From CALOBA01 sp942491465 (GTDB lineage Bacteria; Pseudomonadota; Gammaproteobacteria; Chromatiales; Chromatiaceae): a stretch of 64,000 bases of DNA. Below are positions 1 through 7,767 of this stretch, one piece after another. A model generated the notes under the pieces. That model was not told the DNA's origin, did not search any database, and saw only the letters and a list, made by a program, of their open reading frames with translations. Position numbers and translations under genes: made by a program. The stretch spans positions 40,090 through 104,089 of the forward strand of contig CALOBA010000039.1 in assembly GCA_942491465.1 (NCBI GenBank), written 5' to 3'. Numbering within the stretch: the first letter of the stretch is position 1; every line of letters starts with the position of its first letter.

Positions 1-1679
1 TGTATCCGCACCAGCGGCGCGATGCCGGCGATGGAGACGCCGAGCACGCCGATGGACGCGATAAAGGCCCCCAGTACCAGGCCCAGGGTTGTCCAGCGGA
101 AGCGGAACGTAAAGGCACAGACACGCCCGGCCAGGGCACGCATCAGGCGCAGGAACGGCTCGTCGCGCCCGGCACCGCGAGGCGGCCCGTCGGCCCGCGG
201 GCGCGGACCGAAGTCGCGATAGTGCAGCGGCAGGATCAGCAGACACTCGAACAACGAGGCGAGCAGCGCAAAGCTGATCGCCTTGGGGATCAGCGCAAAG
301 AACTCCCCCACCATGCCGGTCATCATCAACATGGGCAGGAAGGCGGAGATGGTCGTCGCCGTCGATGCGATCACCGGCCACATGACCTCGGCGGTGCCGT
401 CCACCACGGCCTGGTCAAGCGACTCGCCCTCCTGGAGATGGCGATAGATGTTCTCGGTGACGACGATGGCGTCGTCGACCACGATGCCCGAGACCAGCAC
501 GAACGAGAACAGCGTGATGTCGTTCAGCGAGTTGCCCGTGGCCCACATGAAGATCATGGTCACCAGGAACGCGAACGGGATGCCGATGGTCACCAGTCCG
601 GCGTTTCTCGGCCCCATGAAGTACCAGAGCACCAGCCCTACCAGCACCATGCCCACAAGCATGTTCCAGCCCAGGGTGGAGACGGACTCGCGGATGTAGG
701 TGGTGGAGTCCTGGGTCACCACGGCACGCACGCCCTCCGCGGCCAACAGCGGGGCACGCTCGGCCAGGATGGCCGCGACCTGATCGCGGATCTCCAGCGC
801 GTTGCCGTCCAGGCTCTTCAGCAGCTTGATCGAGACGGCATCGAGCCCGTTGACGCTATTGATCAGGTGCGGGTCGCGATAGCCCAGCCGCGCCTCGGTG
901 ATCAGGTCGCCGACGGTGACAAAGGAGCCGTCCGCATCCCGGCGCACCACGGTGGAGACGATCTGCTCGCGGGATCGGAAACGCTCGTCGACGCGGATCA
1001 CGTACTCCCCCGAGCCATCGGTGAAGTCCCCCGCCGGGATGACCCGGTTGGCGTCCTGCAGGCTCTCGGCCACCTGATCGAAGGTGACGCCGTAGTGCGA
1101 CAGGCGGTTCGGATCCAGCACCACATGGAGTTCGCGCACCTGCTCGCCGACGATCTGCGCCTCATCGACCCCGGGGATACGCGACAGGGGGAGCTGCAGA
1201 TTCTTGGCGATCAACGTGAGGGCGCGATTGGACCGCTCGCCGATCAGGTTGATGGCCACCACCGGAAACCAGTACGACGAGGTGATCTGATCGAACCGGG
1301 GCGGCTCGACCTCCGGCGGCAGCTCCCGCAGTGCGCCGAGGATGCGAAACCGCAGCTCGTCGTAGAGGGCGTCGTAGTCGCTGCCGTCGCGGAACTTCAC
1401 CAGCAGCGTCGAGCGCTCACGCACCGAGGTCGCCTGGATCAGCTCCACGTCGTCGAGGCCCACCAGCGCGTCCTCCAGCTCCAGCGTCACCAGCGACTCC
1501 ACGTCCTGGGGCGAGGCGCCGGGGTAGAAGGTGCGCACCTGCACCTTGCCGAAGTTGATATCGGCATAGCGCTCGACGGCGAGGTCCCCGGTGGCCATCA
1601 ATCCGCCGATCATCAACAGCACGAAGAGCAGATTGAACAGGATCTGCTGGCGGAGCGTGAACCGGATCAGACCTTTCAT
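1..1679 (-). CDS. Efflux RND transporter permease subunit (3'-truncated by window edge)
   Basis: Inner-membrane proton-driven efflux pump of the RND (AcrB/HAE1-like) superfamily. About 559 N-terminal residues are visible and the rest lies beyond position 1. The start is the ATG at 1679: a short basic N-terminus followed by a hydrophobic first helix (LLFVLLMIGGLMA). A long periplasmic porter region follows, with typical motifs such as TFYPGASPQDVE and FRDGSDYDALYDELR. Then come clustered membrane helices containing GIVVDDAIVVTENIYR, the conserved TM4 region that carries the proton-relay Asp pair. Two more minus-strand genes, a PDZ protein and an L,D-transpeptidase, lie just upstream and could be co-transcribed. 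The substrate cannot be told, and no membrane-fusion partner is visible. Confidence 0.93.
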   Translation of the reverse strand, partial: MKGLIRFTLRQQILFNLLFVLLMIGGLMATGDLAVERYADINFGKVQVRTFYPGASPQDVESLVTLELEDALVGLDDVELIQATSVRERSTLLVKFRDGSDYDALYDELRFRILGALRELPPEVEPPRFDQITSSYWFPVVAINLIGERSNRALTLIAKNLQLPLSRIPGVDEAQIVGEQVRELHVVLDPNRLSHYGVTFDQVAESLQDANRVIPAGDFTDGSGEYVIRVDERFRSREQIVSTVVRRDADGSFVTVGDLITEARLGYRDPHLINSVNGLDAVSIKLLKSLDGNALEIRDQVAAILAERAPLLAAEGVRAVVTQDSTTYIRESVSTLGWNMLVGMVLVGLVLWYFMGPRNAGLVTIGIPFAFLVTMIFMWATGNSLNDITLFSFVLVSGIVVDDAIVVTENIYRHLQEGESLDQAVVDGTAEVMWPVIASTATTISAFLPMLMMTGMVGEFFALIPKAISFALLASLFECLLILPLHYRDFGPRPRADGPPRGAGRDEPFLRLMRALAGRVCAFTFRFRWTTLGLVLGAFIASIGVLGVSIAGIAPLVRI

Positions 1680-1789
1680 CAGTCTTGCTACTCTCGCGAT
1701 GGGCCAGCGCCGATTTTAGGCCGGGATCGCGCGGGATGCGACCGGCCGCGCCCGCGGCATCCTGCTGTCGGTCACAGGATGCCCGCCGG

Positions 1790-2704
1790 TCAGGGCAGCG
1801 GTTCGGCGCGGGTGGCGTCGAGCTGGATGCCGATGGGGCCGCGGGGCAGCCAGATCTCCACCAGCTCACCGCCGCGGCGCACCTGCACCGGGACCAACTG
1901 GTCGCGCTCGCCAAGGCTGGTGGCACTGCGCAGGTCCTGGTAGTCGAAGACCGGCTCGCCGTCGTAGGTCTCGACCAGGTCACCGGGCTGCAGCCCGGCC
2001 TCTTCGCCGGCGGACCCCGGGATGACGCGATCGATGCCGATGCGGTTGTCCTCACCGCTCAGGTACAGCCAGCGGTCGTAGGCACGCGCATCGATGGCCT
2101 CGCGCAGCGCGACGTCGCCGTCGCGCAACTGGCGCAGCTCGTCGCGGTAGCGCTCGGTGCCGAGCCAGCCCTCCCGCGCGGCGATGTCGCGCAGCTCCAG
2201 CCGGCCCAGGGTCGTCTCGGCCTCCTGCCAGACGATCTCCTCGGCGCGCTCGGGTGCCACACCGGCCTGCACCAGCAGCGCGCGGCGTTGTTGCGCGGTC
2301 TGCGGCGGTGCCGGGCGGCCCGGGTCGTCGTCAGCGCGGTCGGCAACCGGCAGCGGTCGCCGCTCCAGCGTGGTCAGTCGCTCGCGCAGCACGGCCAGCT
2401 CCGCCTGCGTTCGCCCCCAGCCGTCGGCCAGCTCGTCGATGCGTTGGCGCAGGGGCGCGGTCTCGGCAGCCAGCAGGCGCTCGATCCGGCGCGGGTCCGG
2501 CGGCGGCGCAGCCGGCGCGGACGCCGCCGGCTCGGGGGCTTCCGGCACGCTGACGGCGGCGACCGCGATGGGCGGCTCGCTCGCCGGCGGCGCTGCGGGG
2601 GTTGCGGGCGGGGCCTCGGACTGGGGCTGCGAGAACACCGCGGCGCCGGTCAGCAGGCCCAGGATGAAGGTGATGGCGGGAAGGATAATCAGGGTCTTGC
2701 GCAT
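1790..2704 (-). CDS. PDZ-domain membrane-anchored periplasmic protein
   Basis: About 304 residues. The frame stays open further upstream, but I chose the ATG at 2704 because it gives a clean signal anchor (MRKTLIILPAITFILGLLTG). A Pro/Ala-rich linker and a charged, probably coiled-coil segment (LAAETAPLRQRIDELADG) follow. The C-terminal 90 residues resemble a PDZ domain: the stretch IPGSAGEEAGLQPGDLVETY carries the usual GLQxGD turn. No Ser-His-Asp protease domain is present, so this is a PDZ adaptor or scaffold rather than a Deg protease. It lies 111 bp upstream of the RND pump gene on the same strand, which suggests an envelope role; that link is inference. Confidence 0.8.
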   Translation of the reverse strand: MRKTLIILPAITFILGLLTGAAVFSQPQSEAPPATPAAPPASEPPIAVAAVSVPEAPEPAASAPAAPPPDPRRIERLLAAETAPLRQRIDELADGWGRTQAELAVLRERLTTLERRPLPVADRADDDPGRPAPPQTAQQRRALLVQAGVAPERAEEIVWQEAETTLGRLELRDIAAREGWLGTERYRDELRQLRDGDVALREAIDARAYDRWLYLSGEDNRIGIDRVIPGSAGEEAGLQPGDLVETYDGEPVFDYQDLRSATSLGERDQLVPVQVRRGGELVEIWLPRGPIGIQLDATRAEPLP

Positions 2705-2883
2705 CGTCCGGCGGTCCTGAGGTGGATGGGGTCCGGGAGTGGTGGCTGTCCTTGTCGGGCCGGGGCTCGCCAAGGGCGTCCGCGGCGTCGATGGAGCCGA
2801 TCCCTTGGCAGGGCTTGCACCGTTGGCTGGGAACAATCTGGTTGGTAACCGAGCAAAAACAACCGACAGGCGCAAATGAGGGG

Positions 2884-3459
2884 CTAGGGCAGGATCTCAA
2901 TCGGCGTGCCGTTCATGGTGTAGCCCCAGATCTCGTCGATGGCCATGTTCGAGACGGCGATACAGCCCTGGGTCCAGTCCTGTTTGCGCACCAGATCGTG
3001 CAGGTCGTACTGGCCGCCGCGCACCGGCGGCTCGCCGTGGATCATGATGGCACCGCCCGGGTTCAGGCCCTTCTTTTCCGCCTCGACGCGGTCCTTCCAG
3101 CTCGGATAGGAGATATGCAGGGCCCTGTAGAAGCGGCTGTTGGGCTTGCGCCAGTCGATGGTGTAACGGCCTTCGGGCGTGCGGTTGTCGCCGCGATAGC
3201 GCTTGGGGCCGACGGGATTGGTACCGAGACTGATCTTGTAGGTGCGAAACGGCTTGCCGTCATGCATCAGATACAGCCGGCGCTGGGACTTTTTGACGAT
3301 GATCCGGTCGGCAAACAGGGGCTTGGCCTTGTCCTCGGCCGCAGTCTCCTGGGCGCGATTCGACGCGCAGCCGGGCAGGAACGACATGGCGGCCACAGAG
3401 GCGCTGAGACTCAGCCCCCAGAGCAGAAACAGCGTCAACTTGAGCGGGCGGGCAGACAT
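2884..3459 (-). CDS. L,D-transpeptidase (YkuD family) lipoprotein
   Basis: 191 residues. The N-terminal hydrophobic segment ends in a lipobox-like LPGC, so it is probably an envelope lipoprotein. The YkuD catalytic domain is clear: a FADRIIVKKSQRRLYL strand, the conserved His in MIHGEPP, and the nucleophile motif TQGCIAVSN near the C-terminus. Members of this family form 3-3 peptidoglycan cross-links or attach proteins to peptidoglycan. It lies downstream of the clock-associated response regulator on the same strand (42 bp gap) and upstream of the PDZ protein. Whether it is co-transcribed with either cannot be told. Confidence 0.92.
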   Translation of the reverse strand: MSARPLKLTLFLLWGLSLSASVAAMSFLPGCASNRAQETAAEDKAKPLFADRIIVKKSQRRLYLMHDGKPFRTYKISLGTNPVGPKRYRGDNRTPEGRYTIDWRKPNSRFYRALHISYPSWKDRVEAEKKGLNPGGAIMIHGEPPVRGGQYDLHDLVRKQDWTQGCIAVSNMAIDEIWGYTMNGTPIEILP

Positions 3460-3500
3460 CGATGGGTCATCCGGTGGGTCAATTTGGCGCGGATTGTAGC

Positions 3501-3953
3501 TCAGTCATGGGGCGGCAGCTTGACGATGCTGAACCAGAAGCCTTCGATACCCTGGACCACGGAGATGAAGTGGTCGAAGTCCACCGGCTTGGTGATGTAG
3601 CAGTTGGCGTGCAGCCGGTAGCTGCGCAGGATGTCCTCGTCGGCCTCGGAGGTGGTCAGCACCACCACCGGGATGGCCCGTATCTCGGGCATGGACTTGA
3701 TCTGCTCCAACAGCTCGCGGCCGTCCATCCGCGGCAGGTTCAGATCGAGCAGGATCATATCCGGTCGCGGGACGTCTTCGAAGCCGTTGCGGCGACAGAG
3801 AAAATCCAGGGCCTGGATGCCGTCCTGGGCCACATGCAGCCGGTTGACCAGCTTGCTGTCGCGCAGGGCCTCTTGGGTGAGCCGGATATCCGCCGGGTTG
3901 TCCTCGACGAGCAGGATCTCCACCGGCTGGATTGCGTTGCTGGATGCGGTCAT
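3501..3953 (-). CDS. Single-domain response regulator (Rcp1-like)
   Basis: 150 residues comprising only a receiver domain. The acidic pocket is VEDNPAD, the phospho-acceptor Asp lies in MILLDLNLPRMDG, the switch Thr is in VVVLTTSEADEDI, and the Lys is in CYITKPVDF. The sequence type (VEDNPADIRLTQEAL, ILRSYRLHANCYITKPVD) is that of cyanobacterial phytochrome partners such as Rcp1. Its ATG overlaps the TGA of the preceding kinase remnant in an ATGA, so it was once translationally coupled to a histidine kinase that is now mostly deleted. It may be an orphan output of the clock locus or may take phosphate from another kinase. Confidence 0.93.
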   Translation of the reverse strand: MTASSNAIQPVEILLVEDNPADIRLTQEALRDSKLVNRLHVAQDGIQALDFLCRRNGFEDVPRPDMILLDLNLPRMDGRELLEQIKSMPEIRAIPVVVLTTSEADEDILRSYRLHANCYITKPVDFDHFISVVQGIEGFWFSIVKLPPHD

Positions 3954-4189
3954 GGGGCTTCGGCCTCGGCGGTGGGCCCCGCCGGCGCCGTTGCGCCGGC
4001 GGGGAGGAAGAACGAGAAGGTCGATCCGGCGCCCGCGGCGGATTCGACCCGGATGCGCTTGCAGACGGCAAGCCCGATGCCGGTGCGCAAGCGCATGACA
4101 ACAACGCCTAGTCGAGCAACATCACGGCATTCGGCGCCAGCCGGCGCAGCGCGTCCGCATCGATGGAGGCCGAGCGCTTGCCGGGGGGA
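3950..4189 (-). pseudogene. Remnant of an internally deleted histidine kinase between kaiC and the response regulator
   Basis: Two short kinase-like pieces lie between kaiC and the receiver gene. Just after the kaiC stop (4189 down to 4108), a frame encodes ADALRRLAPNAVMLLD and then a stop, resembling the start of a PAS-type sensor domain. From 4096 to 3950, a frame encodes RTGIGLAVCKRI followed by VESAAGAGSTFSFFLPA, which is the end of a HATPase_c domain (G2 box and last strands). The usual ERHGGxIW stretch between them is missing. No H-box, N-box or G1 box remains. Most of the gene was therefore deleted, leaving its 5' and 3' ends, and the 3' end still overlaps the response regulator start by ATGA. 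Confidence 0.8.
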
Positions 4190-5728
4190 TCAAACCTGGC
4201 CGTCACTGAATAGCGACTGCATCCGCTCCAGTTCCTGCTCGGGGATGTGCTGCGGCCGCCCGGCGAGGATGCCGGAGACGTTGCGGAAGGCATGGCCGAT
4301 GTGCATGCCGTTGCCGTCGATGCTGAACTCGCGGATGTCCTTGTCGTGGGGCGAGCCGCGCATCTTCAGCACCGTGATGCCGCGCTTCATCTCGCCGAGC
4401 ATCTCCACATAGCGCAGCAGGATGATGGAGTCGGTGATGGTGGAGATGTGCGACTCGGTCACCGACTCGCCGCCCATCAGGCTCTCGGTGGTGGACGTGA
4501 ACAGCCCGGCAATCTCCTGGTCCTTGATGAACGACGTCAGCCCGATCACGAACTCGCGAAAGCCCTTGACGGTGGACACCCGCTCCAGCGCCGAGAGGCT
4601 GTCGACGGCGACGCGATTGGGCTTGAAGTCGTCGATCGCCTGCTTGATCGCGATCAGATGATCCTCCAGGCCGCAGGACTCGGGATAGGTGGCGATGATC
4701 CGCAGCAGGCCGCTGTCCTCGTAACTCTCGAAGTCCTTGCCCCAACCGGCGGCGTTGCGCGAGAGCTGATGGCGGCTCTCCTCGAACGCCAGCAGCAGGC
4801 AGCGCTCACCGAGACCGACGCCACCGGCGACGAACTCGGTGGTCATCAGCGTCTTGCCGCAGCCGGTGGCGCCGGACACCAGGACGATGGAGTCACGGAA
4901 GAAGCCGCCGCCGCACATGGAGTCGATCTCCACATTGCCGGAGCTGATGCGCACGTTCGACGAGCGCTGGCGCAGCTTGATGGCGGACAGCGGGATGACC
5001 ACCAGCCCCTGATCGGGCATGACCGTGAACGGATACTCGCCCTTCTGGTGTGTGGTGCCGCGGAACTTGAGCACTTCGACGGTGCGCCGGCGCTTCTCGC
5101 CCTCGAGCACGTTGCGCAGCACGATGACGTTGTCGGTGACGAACTCCTCGACCCCGTGGCGGGCGATACGGCCGTATTCGTCGTCGCGCTCGGCGGTCAT
5201 CAGCGAGGTCACGCCCATCTTCTTCAGCGCCACCGTCAGCCGAAACAGCTCGGTGCGGATGATGTTCGCGCTGGCAAACTGATTGAAGATGGCCCCGAGG
5301 GAGTCGAGCACGAGTCGCCGGGCGCCGGTGCGCCGCACCGCCAGCTCGATGCGCACGATCAGCGCCCCCAGGTCGTAGCTGCCGGTCTCCACCACGGGCT
5401 CGCCCGGCTCCGGCGAGGCATCGACGAAGGCCCAGACCCCGTCCGCCTCCCAGGCCGTCACATCCCAACCCAGCGAGGCGACGTTGCTGCGGATGTCGTC
5501 GGCGGACTCCTCAAAGGTGATGAAGACCCCGGGCTCGCGGTAGCTGCGGATGCCTTCAACCAAAAATTGCGCCGCGAGGATGGTCTTGCCGCTGCCGGCG
5601 GTGCCGGCGACCAATGTGGTACGGCCCTGGGGCACGCCGCCGTCAGTGACGACGTCCAGGCCGGGGATCCCGGTGGCCAGCTTCTGCACGGCGCGGGCCG
5701 ACAAGGGGGTTCGATTCGACTGCGTCAT
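4190..5728 (-). CDS. kaiC: Circadian clock ATPase/kinase KaiC
   Basis: 512 residues with two RecA-like halves, matching the usual KaiC length of about 519. CI has Walker A GTAGSGKT (residues 42-49) and the catalytic Glu pair in TFEES (73-74). CII has GATGCGKT (286-293) and AFEES. The autophosphorylation segment VTESHISTITDS keeps residues equivalent to Synechococcus T426, S431 and T432 (here about T424, S429, T430), so kinase and phosphatase cycling is plausible. The C-terminal segment resembles the A-loop and tail that KaiA binds in cyanobacteria. The kaiB stop and kaiC start overlap (ATGA), which indicates translational coupling. Confidence 0.98.
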   Translation of the reverse strand: MTQSNRTPLSARAVQKLATGIPGLDVVTDGGVPQGRTTLVAGTAGSGKTILAAQFLVEGIRSYREPGVFITFEESADDIRSNVASLGWDVTAWEADGVWAFVDASPEPGEPVVETGSYDLGALIVRIELAVRRTGARRLVLDSLGAIFNQFASANIIRTELFRLTVALKKMGVTSLMTAERDDEYGRIARHGVEEFVTDNVIVLRNVLEGEKRRRTVEVLKFRGTTHQKGEYPFTVMPDQGLVVIPLSAIKLRQRSSNVRISSGNVEIDSMCGGGFFRDSIVLVSGATGCGKTLMTTEFVAGGVGLGERCLLLAFEESRHQLSRNAAGWGKDFESYEDSGLLRIIATYPESCGLEDHLIAIKQAIDDFKPNRVAVDSLSALERVSTVKGFREFVIGLTSFIKDQEIAGLFTSTTESLMGGESVTESHISTITDSIILLRYVEMLGEMKRGITVLKMRGSPHDKDIREFSIDGNGMHIGHAFRNVSGILAGRPQHIPEQELERMQSLFSDGQV

Positions 5729-6045
5729 CGGCCATTATCCTCGGCTTTCTTGGCTTCACCGGGGCCGACCAGATCCAATCCGGCCAGCACGCGTTCTTTG
5801 TCGGACAGGTCGCCGATGATCCGGCGCAGCGGCGGCGGCAGCTGCTTGATCAGCGTCGGCGTGGCGATGATGCGCTGGACCTCGCCGGCCTCCGGGTCGT
5901 CCACGAGATCGATCAGCTGCATCTCGTAGCGCCCGCCGAGGTCTTGCTCGCAGATGCGCTTGAGATTGGCGATCGCCCGCTCCGCCTGGGGCGTATGGCC
6001 CGTGATGTACAGGCGCAGCTTGTAGGTGTTCATCGATTTGGTCAT
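5725..6045 (-). CDS. kaiB: Circadian clock protein KaiB
   Basis: 106 residues with the thioredoxin-like KaiB sequence: YKLRLYITGHTPQAERAIANL at the start, the central LIDLVDDPEAGEVQRIIATPTL, and LPPPLRRIIGDLSD near the end. KaiB binds the phosphorylated KaiC hexamer and, in cyanobacteria, sequesters KaiA. The start could be 6045 (MTKS) or the internal ATG at 6033 (MNTYKL); neither has a strong Shine-Dalgarno. It overlaps kaiC by 4 bp and follows the KaiA-like receiver protein by 50 bp on the same strand. Confidence 0.97.
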   Translation of the reverse strand: MTKSMNTYKLRLYITGHTPQAERAIANLKRICEQDLGGRYEMQLIDLVDDPEAGEVQRIIATPTLIKQLPPPLRRIIGDLSDKERVLAGLDLVGPGEAKKAEDNGR

Positions 6046-6095
6046 AAAGCGTATTGAAGAGACGCGCGTGCGTTAGTCGGCACCGTCAACAGGAT

Positions 6096-6947
6096 TCAGG
6101 TCATCCCCATGGTCGAGACATAGTAGCGTCGATAGTAGCTGACCAGATACCCCATCAGCTCCAGCACGACGATGCGGCCCTCGGTGTTGAGCAGGCGCTC
6201 CGTGCCGATACTGGCGCCGACCACCAACCCGGCGAGGGCGGCCTGGTGCAGATCCACCACGTCCCGCGGGCTGGCGCGCAGAAAGCCGAGCCGATCGGCG
6301 AGCCCGCGCAGCTCGTCGCTGACCGGATGGCTGACCTGATAGACCTGGCTGTCGACGGCGGCCTTCAGGGTCCCGGCATAGTGCTCCTTGAGTTCGGCGA
6401 ACACCGCCGCGTCGGCCTCGCGCAGGGGCAGCATGCCGAGACTGGCGGCGGCGATGCTCGCGCGCGGGGCGCCGATGCGCCCGAGGGCGCGGGTCTCGCG
6501 CTCGCGCTCCAGGGCCTCTTCGGCGGCGCGCAGGCGCCGGCGCAGCCGCGAGCGCTCCAGCGCAAACTGCAGCACCCGCGCCAGCAGCCCGCTGTCGGCG
6601 AGCAGGTCCTTGCTGATGAAATCCTCCGCGCCGGCGGCCAGGGCCTGCACACCCACGGCATCGTCACCGGCCCCGGTCATGACCACCACCGGCAGCTCGC
6701 CGACATCGGCACGCAGCCGGTCCAGGGTGTCGATGCCGCTGCTGTCGGGCAGGCCCAGATCGATCAGGATCAGGTCGATATCGCCGGTCGCCAGCAGGGC
6801 GGCGGCCTCCGCCAAGGTCTGCGCGCTGCACTGCTCGATGGGGCGCGGGCGCAGCATCTCGGCCACCAGCCGGGCGTCGGCCGGGTTGTCCTCGACCACC
6901 AGCAGCTTGAAGCCGGTGTCGGAATGGGTGTCAATCGCCGCAGTCAT
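6096..6947 (-). CDS. Response-regulator receiver with KaiA-like helical C-terminal domain
   Basis: 283 residues. Residues 13-130 are a receiver domain: VVEDNPADA, phospho-acceptor D63 in LIDLGLPDSSG, T91, and K113 in DFISKD. An Arg/Glu-rich helical linker (about 131-160) follows. Residues 180-277 form an all-helical domain whose pattern resembles the KaiA C-terminal (KaiA/RbsU) bundle: ELKEHYAGTL, then DLHQAALAGLV, then LELMGYLVSYYRRYY, comparable with the ELRSIYRTIV, EIHVELMDTF and LIDVIAHLCEMYRRSI segments I recall from Synechococcus KaiA. It is the first gene of a likely operon with kaiB and kaiC. I infer a KaiA3-type positive factor for KaiC; an RsbU-like partner-binding domain is the alternative. 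The receiver call is firm, the KaiA call tentative. Confidence 0.75.
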   Translation of the reverse strand: MTAAIDTHSDTGFKLLVVEDNPADARLVAEMLRPRPIEQCSAQTLAEAAALLATGDIDLILIDLGLPDSSGIDTLDRLRADVGELPVVVMTGAGDDAVGVQALAAGAEDFISKDLLADSGLLARVLQFALERSRLRRRLRAAEEALERERETRALGRIGAPRASIAAASLGMLPLREADAAVFAELKEHYAGTLKAAVDSQVYQVSHPVSDELRGLADRLGFLRASPRDVVDLHQAALAGLVVGASIGTERLLNTEGRIVVLELMGYLVSYYRRYYVSTMGMT

Positions 6948-6987
6948 CGGCGGGCTCTCGTTCTCTGCATGGGCGCTGGATGGGTGG

Positions 6988-7095
6988 CTTAGGATCGGTT
7001 CAGAAACAAGTGGCGCAGACGCCCGCTCGCTGAACCTTTTGATTGGCCGTTTCGTGGTTGCGTCTGCACCACTTGTTTCTGAACCTTAGACTTAG
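6988..7095. mobile_element. 89-bp inverted-repeat element (MITE-like), copy 1
   Basis: The core at 6997-7085 starts GGTTCAGAAACAAGTGG and ends with its inverted complement. Terminal inverted repeats are about 26 bp with one mismatch, and CTTAG lies on both sides (6988-6992 and 7091-7095). It is inverted relative to the three other copies at 16804, 32076 and 34626. It has no coding capacity. It lies about 50 bp upstream of the KaiA-like gene start, within the expected clock-operon promoter region. Confidence 0.85.
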
Positions 7096-7134
7096 GGCAA
7101 CGCTGAAATTTTCAGCATCTCCTCAAAAGGCACG

Positions 7135-7533
7135 CTACCAGCTCTCGCGGTCGCAAGAAAGCCCCAGGGCATCCAGCCCCTCCTCGAAGTGATCGGAGAT
7201 CATCGGGTGCGCGAGCACATACTCGCCGGCGCGGATGCTGAAGTCGCCGATGGCCTGGTCCACGGCCTCTTCCCACTCCTCGGTGCTGTAGTCGCCGCGG
7301 CCGAGCCACATCAGCGCCACCAGCTCCGCGCGCTGGCGCTCGGACAGGTCCTCGACGGTGTCGCGAAACGCCCCCAGGCTGTGGTCATCGAGGTGATCCG
7401 CCAGCACCTGCATCGCCCAGTCGTCGGTGGGGGCGTCGGGCACCTCGGGGATGACCACCGCCTCCTTGGCCTGAAACTCCCGCGCGAGGTTGATCAGCGC
7501 GCAGAGGGTGTCGAGGGGGATATGCAGTCGCAT
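7135..7533 (-). CDS. DUF3775 domain-containing protein
   Basis: 132 residues from the ATG at 7533 (MRLHIPLDTLCALINLAREF). The frame extends to 7611, but the extension has no domain character. The sequence matches the DUF3775 pattern: an N-terminal helix with LINLAREFQAKE, a central acidic PTDDWAMQVLADHLDDHS, and the WLGRGDY plus HPMISDHFEEGLDALG segments. It is cytosolic, acidic and of unknown function. Its 3' end faces the 89-bp element. Confidence 0.8.
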   Translation of the reverse strand: MRLHIPLDTLCALINLAREFQAKEAVVIPEVPDAPTDDWAMQVLADHLDDHSLGAFRDTVEDLSERQRAELVALMWLGRGDYSTEEWEEAVDQAIGDFSIRAGEYVLAHPMISDHFEEGLDALGLSCDRESW

Positions 7534-7767
7534 CGTCGTCTCCGGTGCTCGTGGTGGATTGTGCCTTGGGGTCACGCCCTGGCCGGGAGCAAAGTCTACT
7601 CCCAATTCCACGCAACCGCGCCGCTCGCCGTAACGGTATCACCGAGCGCATGATGAGCGCCGCCGCGCCCGGGTTCCGCCCCTCCCCCGCCATCGCTCCG
7701 CGCTATCATCGTGCCCGAGCCCCGAACCCCGCACCCTGGCAATCGAACGCAACAGAGGAAGACGACG

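Noticed and set aside
222..1943. 573-residue plus-strand frame at the window start
   Set aside because: It is antisense to the RND permease, which has clear membrane helices and family motifs; the plus frame is His/Gln/Arg-rich without any motif.
4247..5929. 560-residue plus-strand frame
   Set aside because: It is antisense to kaiC and kaiB, both unmistakable.
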